This document shows, in pieces, positions 44,938-53,951 of a stretch of 64,000 nt of DNA; positions within the stretch are counted from its first letter, which is position 1, and the number at the start of each line of letters is the position of its first letter. Origin of the DNA: Staphylococcus lloydii (GTDB taxonomy: Bacteria; Bacillota; Bacilli; Staphylococcales; Staphylococcaceae); NCBI RefSeq assembly GCF_015775975.1, contig NZ_CP064056.1, forward strand, positions 620,001 to 684,000. Direction: 5' to 3'. The translations under genes and the position numbers were made by a program. Under the pieces are notes generated by a model. The model searched no databases. It was not told the origin of the DNA and worked only from the letters and a program-made list of their open reading frames with translations.

Positions 44938-46305
44938 ATGCGCAAGTGCCCAAACTGTGGAACAGAGGTACATAATGACGACAAAGTGTGCTCAAATTGC
45001 GGACATAATTTATTAAATCGGCAATCAAGAAATAATCAAAAGAAAGCTTCAAATACAAACGTTCGCAAAGTTATTCCATGGGGAATTGCATTTTTTATCA
45101 TCGTATTAATCATTATCATTTTCTTCTTATTAAAGAATTTTAATTCACCTGAAGCGCAATCTGAATTATTAGTCAATGCTATCGATAATAATGATACGCA
45201 AAAGTTATCGACCGTGCTAAGTACTCAAAATAATAATGTCGATGAAGACGAAGCCAAAGCATATATTAAATATATTAAAAATGAAATTGGTATGAAAAAT
45301 TTCACTAAAGACGTGAGAACGAAAATTGCTTCTTTAAATGAAAGTGACCACCAACTTTCTAAATATGTGACAGCACGTAACGGTGAAAAGATATTAAAAA
45401 TTACTAAAAACGGACGTAGATATTTAATATTTAATAATATGAATTTTACAGCGCCAACAAAAGAAGCAATTGTTAAACCAAAAATTGACGCGAAATACAA
45501 ATTCAGATCTAATGATAAGCAACGTACTATTGAAGCGCCTAAAGATAAAACAACTTCATTGGGTAAATTTATCCCTGGTGATTATAGTATCGATGCTAAG
45601 CGAACTACAGATAACGGTCAGTTCAGTGGTAAATTAAACTTTAACTTCAATGATAGTAATAATGAAACTGTGGATGTGTCTGAAAACTTTGACGAAGCAT
45701 ATCTACGTATAAACTTGTCCGGCGCAAGCAAACTTGATAATAATTCTATTAAAGTTAAAATTAATGATAAAACATATGACTATGATGAATCGAAAGCATA
45801 TGGACCTTATCCTAAAAATGAACAAATTAAAGTTTCTGCGAGTGGGGAAGCTAAGAAGAAAGACTTTAAATCTAGCGAAACAACGATCCAACCTGATAGC
45901 TTAAAAGATAATACCAATGTTAAGGTGCCTTTCGATAAAGATAAGATAGAAGACTATGTTAAGAAGAAAGAAAAAGAAGAAAACAGTTTCCGTTCTAAAA
46001 TAACGAATTTTTTTAGTAATTATACCGCAGCTTTAAATACTGCATATGGTCAAAGTGATTTTAACATTGTATCTGATTATTTGAAGAAAGACTCATCTAA
46101 TTATAAATCGATTAAAAGTGCCATAACTTCACAAAGTTATAGCGCGATGCAAGTCCCTCAAATTTCAGAAATTATTAAAGTCGGTAAGAAATTTTATGTA
46201 AGTGGCTATGGCATAAAAAAGGACGGCCAATACGGCGAGGTTAAATATACGCTAGAGGGCACTGATAAAGGTAATGATTTAAAAGTTACTCATTATACTG
46301 ACTAA
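44938..46305 (+). CDS. tcaA: Glycopeptide-susceptibility membrane protein TcaA
   Basis: The 455-residue protein starts with a zinc ribbon (C-P-N-C-G and C-S-N-C-G, residues 4-22), then a basic stretch, one membrane helix (about 47-66) and an external region of nearly 390 residues with repeated beta-rich domains. This layout matches staphylococcal TcaA, whose loss raises teicoplanin resistance in S. aureus and which acts at the cell envelope. AAGAGGTG precedes the ATG. Terminator 46341 separates it from tcaB. The zinc ribbon is inside the cell and could sense or recruit a partner. Confidence 0.88.
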   Translation: MRKCPNCGTEVHNDDKVCSNCGHNLLNRQSRNNQKKASNTNVRKVIPWGIAFFIIVLIIIIFFLLKNFNSPEAQSELLVNAIDNNDTQKLSTVLSTQNNNVDEDEAKAYIKYIKNEIGMKNFTKDVRTKIASLNESDHQLSKYVTARNGEKILKITKNGRRYLIFNNMNFTAPTKEAIVKPKIDAKYKFRSNDKQRTIEAPKDKTTSLGKFIPGDYSIDAKRTTDNGQFSGKLNFNFNDSNNETVDVSENFDEAYLRINLSGASKLDNNSIKVKINDKTYDYDESKAYGPYPKNEQIKVSASGEAKKKDFKSSETTIQPDSLKDNTNVKVPFDKDKIEDYVKKKEKEENSFRSKITNFFSNYTAALNTAYGQSDFNIVSDYLKKDSSNYKSIKSAITSQSYSAMQVPQISEIIKVGKKFYVSGYGIKKDGQYGEVKYTLEGTDKGNDLKVTHYTD

Positions 46306-46340
46306 TAAATATTATATTTATTAACGGAAAACATAACGAT

Positions 46341-46384
46341 ACAAAGAGCGGGACAGAAAATTATTTTCTGCCCGCTCTTTTAAT
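46341..46384 (+). terminator. Terminator of tcaA (GCGGGACAGAAA-type hairpin)
   Basis: A strong stem pairs AAAGAGCGGG with CCCGCTCTTT and CAGAAAA with TTTTCTG, leaving one bulged A. The arm resembles a hairpin element scattered through staphylococcal intergenic DNA. Confidence 0.88.
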
Positions 46385-46461
46385 AATTCAATAGATACTT
46401 TATTGTATTTAATGTTACTATTTAAATAATACATAAAAAGTTTATTTTAGGAGTTAAATAA

Positions 46462-47670
46462 ATGAAAAGTTACGAACAAACTGCAAAACCTTCTATGTTA
46501 TTTATCATTATATTAGGTGCATTAACAGCCATAGGCGCTTTATCTATTGATATGTTTTTGCCGGGCTTACCTCAATTGCGTTCGGATTTCAGTACGACAA
46601 CTTCAAATGCACAGCTTACACTATCATTATTTATGATTGGTTTGGCTCTTGGTAATTTATTTATCGGACCGATTTCAGACGCTTTAGGGAGAAAAAATCC
46701 ACTTATCATCGCCATGGTTATTTTTACAATAGCAAGTATTGCTATCGTTTTTACTACTAATATATGGTTAATGGTATTGTTAAGATTTATTCAAGGCTTC
46801 TGTGGTGGTGCAGGCGCAGTTATTTCCCGTGCGATTTCAAGTGACTTATATAGTGGTAAACAACTGACTAAGTTTTTAGCCGTATTAATGTTAGTGAACG
46901 GCATTGCCCCCGTTATAGCGCCGACGCTTGGTGGTATCATCTTGTCATTTTCTACGTGGAGAATGGTATTTGTGATTTTAACGATATTTGGTGTTTGTAT
47001 GGTGATTGGTTCATTGTTCAAACTTAATGAATCATTACCGATTGAACGTAGAGATCAAGCACATATAGGTGCTATTTTTAAAAACTTTGGTTTATTAGTA
47101 GTAAGACCAAAGTTCGTATTACCGATGTTAATTCAAGGTTTTACATTTATCATGTTATTTAGTTACATTTCAGCCTCACCCTTTATTACACAAAGTATTT
47201 ATCATTTGTCTGCATTGCATTTCAGTTGGATGTTCGCTGGCGTGGGTATTACACTTATTTTTTCAAGTCAGCTAACCGGTAAACTTGTAGACTATATAAA
47301 TCAACAAACACTGTTAAGAGCATTAACTGTTATTCAAATTATTGGCGTTATTTGGGTGACTGTAACGTTAGTCTCACACCTACATATCGTTGCACTCATT
47401 ATCGGCTTTATTATTTTAGTAGCACCAGTAACAGGCGTAGCTACTTTAGCATTTTCAATTGCTATGAATGAGAGAACAGGTGGCAGTGGTAGTGCTTCAA
47501 GTTTACTTGGACTCGTACAGTCTCTTTTCGGTGGGTTAGTTACACCATTAGTTGGGTTAGCCGGTGAAACAAGCGCTACACCTTATATAACTATTATTTG
47601 TATTAGTGGGTTTATCTTAATTATCCTACAAGTTTTTAATTACTTTGCTTTTCGCAACACAGTACAATAA
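46462..47670 (+). CDS. tcaB: Bcr/CflA-family MFS exporter TcaB
   Basis: The 402-residue protein has twelve membrane helices. Signatures of the Bcr/CflA drug exporter group are L-S-I-D-M-F-L-P in helix 1, G-P-I-S-D-A-L-G-R-K between helices 2 and 3, and R-F-I-Q-G-F-C-G-G-A-G in helix 4. Its place after tcaA and its similarity support TcaB. It probably exports a small drug-like molecule by proton antiport. TTAGGAG precedes the ATG. Confidence 0.85.
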   Translation: MKSYEQTAKPSMLFIIILGALTAIGALSIDMFLPGLPQLRSDFSTTTSNAQLTLSLFMIGLALGNLFIGPISDALGRKNPLIIAMVIFTIASIAIVFTTNIWLMVLLRFIQGFCGGAGAVISRAISSDLYSGKQLTKFLAVLMLVNGIAPVIAPTLGGIILSFSTWRMVFVILTIFGVCMVIGSLFKLNESLPIERRDQAHIGAIFKNFGLLVVRPKFVLPMLIQGFTFIMLFSYISASPFITQSIYHLSALHFSWMFAGVGITLIFSSQLTGKLVDYINQQTLLRALTVIQIIGVIWVTVTLVSHLHIVALIIGFIILVAPVTGVATLAFSIAMNERTGGSGSASSLLGLVQSLFGGLVTPLVGLAGETSATPYITIICISGFILIILQVFNYFAFRNTVQ

Positions 47671-47724
47671 AAAAAGACTACAAGCGTTGTTGAATTAAAT
47701 TCAATTACGCTTGTAGTCTTTTTG
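47671..47724. terminator. Bidirectional terminator
   Basis: A 15-bp stem (AAAAGACTACAAGCG and complement) with inner TTGAATT/AATTCAA pairing lies between convergent genes. Confidence 0.87.
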
Positions 47725-47745
47725 TTTACTAATGAATGGGAAAAG

Positions 47746-48294
47746 TTAACGTTGTAGTTTAATTGTATTTGCTAGCAATATTTGTGCAAGTGCATCTACT
47801 GATTCTTCGCAGTTTTCACGGATCCAAAAATAGACAATACCTAACTGTCCACCAATATTATAAATTACAAACTGCTTTTTATTTCTTACAGAGCTATGTG
47901 TTTCAATGATCTCTTTATATGCATCCTTCGTAACTATCATATATTCGGAAAATAGATTTTTATTTGGATGTGTGACCATAATTGCATGGAAATAGCCATA
48001 GTTGCGCTTAATGTAAGTTAGTATGATTTTGAAAAATTTATATAATTTAACATGGTTATTGGGCGCATTTTCTAAACTTGTATCAAGTGATTTTAACAAT
48101 GCTTTGTATTTAGTTAAATGATATTGTTGAATTTGTGTAATCAAGTCATATTTATCAAGGAAATAATCATAAAATGTAGTTCTATTTACATTACTGTAAG
48201 CACACACCATTTTAATTGTGATTTCTTCAAAAGGATATTCCTCAAGTAATATTATCATATTGCGTATAATTCTAAATTTAGCCTTTTGTCTCAT
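47746..48294 (-). CDS. TetR-family regulator of the EmrAB-type pump
   Basis: The 182-residue protein has a TetR helix-turn-helix (F-E-E-I-T-I-K-M-V-C-A-Y-S-N-V-N-R-T-T-F-Y-D-Y-F near residues 19-42) and a C-terminal TetR_C-type domain. It is divergent from the EmrA/EmrB-type pump genes at 48423 and 49086. The shared 128-bp region contains a perfect GC-rich inverted repeat at the pump -35, a likely operator. The ligand is unknown. Confidence 0.82.
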   Translation of the reverse strand: MRQKAKFRIIRNMIILLEEYPFEEITIKMVCAYSNVNRTTFYDYFLDKYDLITQIQQYHLTKYKALLKSLDTSLENAPNNHVKLYKFFKIILTYIKRNYGYFHAIMVTHPNKNLFSEYMIVTKDAYKEIIETHSSVRNKKQFVIYNIGGQLGIVYFWIRENCEESVDALAQILLANTIKLQR

Positions 48295-48328
48295 TTTTAC
48301 ACCTACGTTAAAAATTTCTATATCTTTG

Positions 48329-48353
48329 CCGACACATTTTTTTTAAGTGTCGG
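48329..48353. promoter_or_regulatory. Inverted repeat over the pump promoter
   Basis: CCGACAC (48329-48335) is perfectly inverted as GTGTCGG (48347-48353). It lies directly upstream of the -35 position matching the -10 TATAAT at 48377-48382. A T run follows on the plus strand, so the RNA hairpin could also act as a terminator. Confidence 0.55.
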
Positions 48354-48422
48354 TATTTTTTTTAGTCTCATCTCTCTATAATAGATAAAGTGAAATTTAA
48401 AAGCAAATAGGAGGAAACAATA

Positions 48423-49073
48423 ATGAAAAAAATGATATTAATTAATGTCATTACTATTGTAGTTCTTGTAATTGTTGGTGTCGTTGGCTTCCATTTTTAC
48501 AATCAAGCTACAAGCTATGTATCGACAGACAACGCTAAAGTTGATGGCGACCAAATTAAAATCTCTGCACCTGCGTCAGGTGAATTGAAATCTTTCGATG
48601 CGAAAGAAAATGACGACATGAAAAAAGGTGACAAAGTTGCTTCAATCTCAGCTAAAAGTGAAAGCGGCGGTTCACCTCAAACTATGGACATTAAAATGCC
48701 TGAAGACGGTACAATCGTAAAAACTGATGGCATGAAAGGTTCAGTAGCTCAAGCTGGATCACCAATTGCTTATGCTTATAATTTAGATGATTTAAACGTA
48801 ACTGCAAATGTTGACGAAAAAGACATTGCAGATGTAGAAAAAGGTAAAGACGTTGACATTAAAGTTGATGGTGAAAATGCTAACCTTAAAGGTAAAGTTG
48901 AACAAGTAGGTAAAGCAACTGCTTCAAGCTTCTCAATGATGCCTTCTTCTAATAGTGATGGTAACTATACTAAAGTTTCTCAAGTAGTACCTGTTAAAAT
49001 CAAGTTAGATTCAAAACCATCTAAAAACGTTGTTCCAGGAATGAACGCTGAAGTTAAAATTCATAAAAACTAA
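48423..49073 (+). CDS. HlyD/EmrA-like membrane fusion protein (short)
   Basis: The 216-residue protein has one N-terminal membrane helix (about residues 5-26), the EmrA-like Y-V-S-T-D-N-A-K-V-D-G-D entry and a lipoyl/barrel-sandwich domain (I-S-A-P-A-S-G, then M-P-E-D-G-T-I-V). A beta-barrel part with V-P-V-K-I-K-L-D and G-M-N-A-E-V-K-I follows. It lacks the long coiled coil of E. coli EmrA, as expected without an outer membrane. It works with the MFS pump encoded 13 bases downstream. AGGAGG precedes the ATG. Confidence 0.85.
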   Translation: MKKMILINVITIVVLVIVGVVGFHFYNQATSYVSTDNAKVDGDQIKISAPASGELKSFDAKENDDMKKGDKVASISAKSESGGSPQTMDIKMPEDGTIVKTDGMKGSVAQAGSPIAYAYNLDDLNVTANVDEKDIADVEKGKDVDIKVDGENANLKGKVEQVGKATASSFSMMPSSNSDGNYTKVSQVVPVKIKLDSKPSKNVVPGMNAEVKIHKN

Positions 49074-49085
49074 GGGGGTCTTTAA

Positions 49086-51002
49086 ATGACAGCGACCTTC
49101 ATTATAATTTATGTAGTCATAGCGATCATTCTTGTCGGGTTGTTAAACTTGTTTATTTCGAAAAGAGGCAAGAAATCAACTAAAAGACAACTGGAACAAA
49201 AAAATTATAACAATGATTCGTCGAGTCAAAGTTATCAATCTAAATTTAACATAAGAGACAAAGATGATACGGCAGAGTCCAATAAATTATCTAACACTGA
49301 TTCTACAGAAAAAGCTGAAGCGGCTTCTGTAGATAATGAAGAAACTCAATCATTTACTTCTGAGTCGGCACAGACAACTTCTAATGAGCATGCTCAAGAA
49401 GATGGTGCACAAGATTCAGATTTTGATAAAATTAACCCTGATTCAGAAGAAGCTAGGGTTAACGAAAAATTAAAAAAAGAACATAGTTCATTTATGTTTG
49501 GTAAAGGTACTACACAAATGAAAGTGTTATTAGCAATGATTTTTGGTATGTTTATTGCGATTTTAAACCAAACATTGTTAAATGTTGCCTTACCTAAAAT
49601 TAATACAGACTTTAATATCTCAGCAAATACAGGGCAATGGTTGATGACTGGTTTCATGCTTGTCAACGGAATTTTAATTCCAATCAGTGCCTACCTATTC
49701 AATAAATACTCATATCGTAAATTATTCTTAGTTGCGATGGCGTTATTTACAATAGGTTCACTTGTTTGTGGTGTTTCAGGTTCATTCACTATTATGATGA
49801 TTGGACGTGTATTACAAGCTATCGGTGCTGGTGTATTAATGCCTTTAGGTACTAATGTGTTTATGACTATCTTCCCACCAGAAAAACGTGGTGCGGCGAT
49901 GGGTACACTTGGTATTGCGATGATATTAGCACCAGCAATCGGGCCAACATTATCTGGTTATATCGTTGAAAACTATCACTGGAACGTAATGTTCTACGGC
50001 ATGTTCGTAATCGGTTTAGTTTCACTATTAATCTCATATATTTGGTTCCGTGTATATCAAGTTACAAGCAATCCTAAAGCTGACATTCCGGGTATTATCT
50101 TTAGTACTATCGGTTTCGGTGCTTTATTATATGGATTTAGTGAAGCAGGAAATAAAAGCTGGACTTCACCAGTAATCATCGTTTCATTTATTATTGGTGT
50201 AATCTTTATTATTGCTTTTGTAATCCGTGAATTAACAATGCGTATGCCAATGCTTAACTTAGAAGTATTGAAATATTCAGGTTTCACGTTAACTACTGTT
50301 ATCAACATGATTGTTACAATGAGTTTATTTGGTGGTATGATTTTATTACCATTATATTTACAAAACTTAAGAGGTTTCACACCTGTACAATCTGGTCTAT
50401 TACTCTTGCCGGGTGCCATAATTATGGGTATTATGGGACCAATCGCAGGGCGATTACTTGATGCTATCGGTATTAAACCATTAGCTATTATAGGTACTGC
50501 GATTATGACGTATGCAACGTACGAATTGACTAAACTTAATATGAATACCACTTATGGTCATTTAATGTTAATTTATATCATACGTTCATTCGGTATGAGT
50601 TTCATTATGATGCCTATTATGACAGCAGGTATGAACTCATTACCGCTACGCTTAATACCTCATGGTAATGCATTGTCTAATACAATGAGACAATTAGCAG
50701 GTTCTATTGGTACGGCAATACTAGTAACAGTAATGTCTAACCAAACAACACAATATTCTGCTACTTATGCACAAGAATTAGATAAAACGAGTCCATTCCT
50801 TAAAGACCATTTACAACAAATGGCTCAAGCAATGGGTGGAGAACAAATGGCTACTAAACAAATCTTAGGTTTCGTTCAAAAACTTGCTTCTATTAATGGT
50901 GTGAATAGCGCGTTCTTAGTTGCAACTGGATTAAGTTTACTAGCATTTATCTTAAGTTTATTCTTAAAAGGCAAAGAGCATTATATTTCAAGAGAAAAAT
51001 AA
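49086..51002 (+). CDS. DHA2-family MFS drug exporter (EmrB-like) with acidic linker
   Basis: The 638-residue protein starts with a membrane helix (residues 2-24), followed by an unusual hydrophilic segment of about 120 residues (about 25-145) rich in Ser, Glu, Asp and Gln. A 14-helix DHA2 transporter then follows: N-Q-T-L-L-N-V-A-L-P in its first helix, W-L-M-T-G-F-M-L, R-V-L-Q-A-I-G-A-G, and a motif-C-like A-P-A-I-G-P-T-L-S-G. It exports toxic compounds by proton antiport with the EmrA-like partner. I believe S. aureus has a similar extended EmrB, so the linker is probably native. Confidence 0.87.
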   Translation: MTATFIIIYVVIAIILVGLLNLFISKRGKKSTKRQLEQKNYNNDSSSQSYQSKFNIRDKDDTAESNKLSNTDSTEKAEAASVDNEETQSFTSESAQTTSNEHAQEDGAQDSDFDKINPDSEEARVNEKLKKEHSSFMFGKGTTQMKVLLAMIFGMFIAILNQTLLNVALPKINTDFNISANTGQWLMTGFMLVNGILIPISAYLFNKYSYRKLFLVAMALFTIGSLVCGVSGSFTIMMIGRVLQAIGAGVLMPLGTNVFMTIFPPEKRGAAMGTLGIAMILAPAIGPTLSGYIVENYHWNVMFYGMFVIGLVSLLISYIWFRVYQVTSNPKADIPGIIFSTIGFGALLYGFSEAGNKSWTSPVIIVSFIIGVIFIIAFVIRELTMRMPMLNLEVLKYSGFTLTTVINMIVTMSLFGGMILLPLYLQNLRGFTPVQSGLLLLPGAIIMGIMGPIAGRLLDAIGIKPLAIIGTAIMTYATYELTKLNMNTTYGHLMLIYIIRSFGMSFIMMPIMTAGMNSLPLRLIPHGNALSNTMRQLAGSIGTAILVTVMSNQTTQYSATYAQELDKTSPFLKDHLQQMAQAMGGEQMATKQILGFVQKLASINGVNSAFLVATGLSLLAFILSLFLKGKEHYISREK

Positions 51003-51025
51003 TTGTAAAATATCCTAAAAATTTT

Positions 51026-51069
51026 AAGAAGCATCATTATCTCTCTATGATAATGGTGCTTCTTTTTTG
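51026..51069 (+). terminator. Terminator of the EmrAB-type operon
   Basis: AGAAGCA and TGCTTCT arms with an inner CATTAT/ATAATG pairing are followed by T6. Confidence 0.82.
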
Positions 51070-51075
51070 CACAAA

Positions 51076-51104
51076 AAAAGTACTGCACGACTGGCAGTAC
51101 TTTC
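51076..51104 (-). terminator. Terminator of the four-helix membrane protein gene
   Basis: AAAGTACTGC and GCAGTACTTT form a 10-bp stem followed by a T run on the minus strand. Confidence 0.8.
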
Positions 51105-51113
51105 ATGTTAAAT

Positions 51114-51761
51114 TTATTGAACTGTATTAATGCGTTTACGTTTATTTCTAAAGAATAGACTAATAAATAGTAAGGCTAAACTACATATTAATAAGATTAA
51201 TGCGTTATTAATCGCATCAGATTGCGTGAGTACTTGCTCTGGTTTAATCGAAACATAATATTGACTTAAATTTTTGGCAATGCGTGCAGCAATATTTTGT
51301 AGAATGATTGAAAAGCCAAAAGTAATCACTAGCATAATTATTAAAATAAAAATATTAATTATCTTTAGTACCATACGATTAAAAATAATCGTAAGTATCG
51401 ATAATACTAAACTTACAATTGTTGCTATAAAAAAGATATCAAAGACTAGAATAAGTGAATCTATTCGTGATTGAAGGTTTTCAATGTTATCAATGTTAAT
51501 ATCGAGGTTGGATATATCATTTAACGTATCTTGAAAGTGACTCAACTGATGAAAAGTTATCGGTTTATTGACCATTGATAGATTAAATACAGGCTGTTTA
51601 TACATGCTGTAACCTGTTATCGCTGTTAAAATTAACACTATGATATGAATTATCAGATTAAACCAAGAAAATCTTTTCTTTCCTAACTTTTGACCTCTAT
51701 GCATCGGTGCACTTGTCAACGTATGTTCAAAGTTTTTAAATCTGTGATCTTGTTCTGCCAT
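51114..51761 (-). CDS. Four-helix membrane protein, unknown function
   Basis: I start at ATG 51761, five bases after AAAGGAG; a TTG at 51776 overlaps that site. The 215-residue protein has a basic N-terminus of about 30 residues, a helix (about 35-55), an external loop of about 50 residues, two close helices (about 105-160) and a last helix (about 188-207) with a basic tail. I do not recognise the family. It is monocistronic and divergent from an esterase gene. Confidence 0.6.
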   Translation of the reverse strand: MAEQDHRFKNFEHTLTSAPMHRGQKLGKKRFSWFNLIIHIIVLILTAITGYSMYKQPVFNLSMVNKPITFHQLSHFQDTLNDISNLDINIDNIENLQSRIDSLILVFDIFFIATIVSLVLSILTIIFNRMVLKIINIFILIIMLVITFGFSIILQNIAARIAKNLSQYYVSIKPEQVLTQSDAINNALILLICSLALLFISLFFRNKRKRINTVQ

Positions 51762-51984
51762 ATGTACTCCTTTCAATAAAAAACAGGTATATTTTTTAAG
51801 TCCAAAATTTTTGTGTTAGTATTTAAATAATAATATGCTATTTATTAATATCATATTGAAAATCAAATAGTTATTTATAATTTATTATAACTGTTTTTAA
51901 AGTGTAAGTGGGAAAATATATATGATAAATATTATGATATCTATTTAGTTTTTAAATTTATAAAAAGAGTGGGTTGGTTAATTC

Positions 51985-52884
51985 ATGGCTTTTAACATAA
52001 TGAATCGCTTCATTAATAAATATTTATTACCAGTTAGATCGATTAATTTTGACAATGAGAACCAGTTACAACAATTTTTGAGTCAACGTGAGAAATTGAA
52101 TGCACAAAAACATAAGCAACCAGAAAGTTTAAATATAAAGTCTAATTTAGAAAAACAAACATTTAACGACATGCAGGTGTTTAGATTTAATTTTAGACAT
52201 AATAGTAAGCAGAAAATTTTATATCTTCATGGCGGATATAACGTATTACAACCGTCAGTTTTTCATTGGAGATTTATGGATAAATTAGCGTTAAGTTCAT
52301 TGTATGAAATTGTCATGCCTATTTATCCTAAAGCACCGACTTACAATGCAAATGATACTTATAGTGCCATAAATGATTTATATCAACAACTGGTGTCCGA
52401 GGTAGGAGAGGACAATATAGTGATTATGGGTGATGGCTCTGGCGGTAGTTTGGCGCTTAGCTTTGTGCAACAATTATATGCACAAAACCTTCCAATGCCA
52501 GAGAAAATTTATTTGTTATCTCCGCTGTTAGATGCAGAATTGGAAAATAATCAAATTACTGAAGAGTTAATCAATAAAGATAAGTTGATTAATGTCGAAG
52601 GCGTACGTAAAGTCATGGCAGAATGGTCTGGAGACTATGCGTTGAAAGATGCAAAAATTTCCCCGATAAATGGCATCATTAATCACTTACCGACTATTTA
52701 CATGTTCGGTAGTACGCAAGAAGTCTACTATCCAGATATGTTGAAACTTGTAGAATTAGGTGAAGAACATCAACAACCTATTCATTTTTATCCATATAAA
52801 AAAATGATCCATGGCTTCCCATTATATCCAATTAGACAATCGCATAAAGTAGTTAAACAAATTGCGCAATCATTAAAAACTTAA
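51985..52884 (+). CDS. Alpha/beta hydrolase, esterase/lipase (hormone-sensitive lipase-like)
   Basis: The 299-residue protein has the oxyanion-hole motif H-G-G (residues 82-84) and the nucleophile elbow G-D-G-S-G-G with Ser152. The catalytic His is probably in M-I-H-G-F-P-L-Y-P near residue 272. This is the alpha/beta hydrolase fold-3 class, which cleaves short acyl esters. There is no signal peptide, so it is intracellular. The ribosome-binding site (GAGTGGG) is weak. A bidirectional terminator follows. Confidence 0.83.
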   Translation: MAFNIMNRFINKYLLPVRSINFDNENQLQQFLSQREKLNAQKHKQPESLNIKSNLEKQTFNDMQVFRFNFRHNSKQKILYLHGGYNVLQPSVFHWRFMDKLALSSLYEIVMPIYPKAPTYNANDTYSAINDLYQQLVSEVGEDNIVIMGDGSGGSLALSFVQQLYAQNLPMPEKIYLLSPLLDAELENNQITEELINKDKLINVEGVRKVMAEWSGDYALKDAKISPINGIINHLPTIYMFGSTQEVYYPDMLKLVELGEEHQQPIHFYPYKKMIHGFPLYPIRQSHKVVKQIAQSLKT

Positions 52885-52890
52885 AGTTAC

Positions 52891-52930
52891 AAAAATGCCG
52901 TCATTATTAAATGTAAATGACGGCATTTTT
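52891..52930. terminator. Bidirectional terminator
   Basis: A perfect 15-bp stem (AAAAATGCCGTCATT and complement) lies between convergent genes. Confidence 0.88.
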
Positions 52931-52936
52931 AATACA

Positions 52937-53341
52937 TTACTTTGAAGCAACTAATGTATTGATAGCATCAATTATTAATTTTTGTCCTTTTAGTGTATAT
53001 AAATAAGAAATAAACGTAGCGAAATCGTCCTCTGGATTGTCCATTTGAGCGAAATTTTTTGTTGTATTCATATAATCTTCCGTTATATCTTGTGCATATT
53101 GTTCATAGTGCTTTAAAAAAATTGTTTCATCATTATAAGCATCTAATAATGAATTAACTGCATCTATCGTTTGCTTTTGACCGCGGTAAAAACTAATGTT
53201 TAACCCTCTATCAAGTAATTGATCATCAGGTCCGTTGATAACGAGTGATTTACTTTGATTAAGTTCACTTAAAGCTGCTTTAACTTCGTCATGATGATCA
53301 TAAAGTTGTGTACGAATGGTATTTATTAATGATTCTGACAT
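52937..53341 (-). CDS. Unrecognised helical protein
   Basis: The 134-residue acidic protein is mainly helical and cytoplasmic. Two parts look similar to each other: F-Y-R-G-Q-K-Q-T-I-D-A-V-N-S-L-L near residue 51 and L-K-G-Q-K-L-I-I-D-A-I-N-T-L-V near the end, suggesting an internal duplication. I do not recognise the family. I start at ATG 53341 because AAGGAG is 8 bases upstream; a GTG at 53350 overlaps it. It follows the thioesterase gene closely on the same strand, so the two are likely co-transcribed. Confidence 0.6.
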   Translation of the reverse strand: MSESLINTIRTQLYDHHDEVKAALSELNQSKSLVINGPDDQLLDRGLNISFYRGQKQTIDAVNSLLDAYNDETIFLKHYEQYAQDITEDYMNTTKNFAQMDNPEDDFATFISYLYTLKGQKLIIDAINTLVASK

Positions 53342-53353
53342 ATAAGTCACTCC

Positions 53354-53821
53354 TTATTTGGGTATACCGATACGATGACCAAGTTGTTTGGGCCATTTTA
53401 TAGTCGGTTGTTGTGCATAGTATTGTACTAATTGTTGGTGATATTGTTGAGGGAAAGGACTTACTTTATTCGCATCTCTATCAATGCCTAACATCATCGC
53501 TTCGTTAGTAGCGGCGAGCGAATCATCTTGTTTATACATAAAAGCAAAAAAGTGTGCTCTTTTGACATCATAATCGTACAAATACAATTTAACTGTGTAA
53601 ACTTCATCGAGCTTTAATTCTTGAAGATAACTTGTTTGTTCTTCAGCTGTAAACATCGTGTAGTTGAGTTTTTCTCTTTCTTCTAGTGATAAGCCGTGTG
53701 CGTAATTAAATTGATTGATAATATCACTAAATATATGATTATAATGTGAATCATGCATGTGATTATTATGGTCAATCATGTCAGCAGAAACTTGCTGTGA
53801 GACTGTAAAAACTGTAGTCAT
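53354..53821 (-). CDS. Hotdog-fold thioesterase
   Basis: The 155-residue protein resembles 4HBT-type acyl-CoA thioesterases. The active-site strand-helix reads M-I-D-H-N-N-H-M-H-D-S-H-Y near residues 15-27, with Asp and His in the usual places. A-A-T-N-E-A-M-M-L-G-I-D follows near residue 103. It should hydrolyse an acyl-CoA; the acyl group is unknown. Similar proteins occur in carnitine or betaine metabolism of other bacteria, but no such genes are next to it. Confidence 0.75.
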   Translation of the reverse strand: MTTVFTVSQQVSADMIDHNNHMHDSHYNHIFSDIINQFNYAHGLSLEEREKLNYTMFTAEEQTSYLQELKLDEVYTVKLYLYDYDVKRAHFFAFMYKQDDSLAATNEAMMLGIDRDANKVSPFPQQYHQQLVQYYAQQPTIKWPKQLGHRIGIPK

Positions 53822-53951
53822 TGTCCTTTCAACTCCTGAATTTCTGATTATTGATTAATACTGTCTACAATTATATTACTAAATATGGTTTAAACATACA
53901 TCTATCACGATTCATGGTAAAATAAAAGAAAATAGTTGGGGAGGAAATTTT

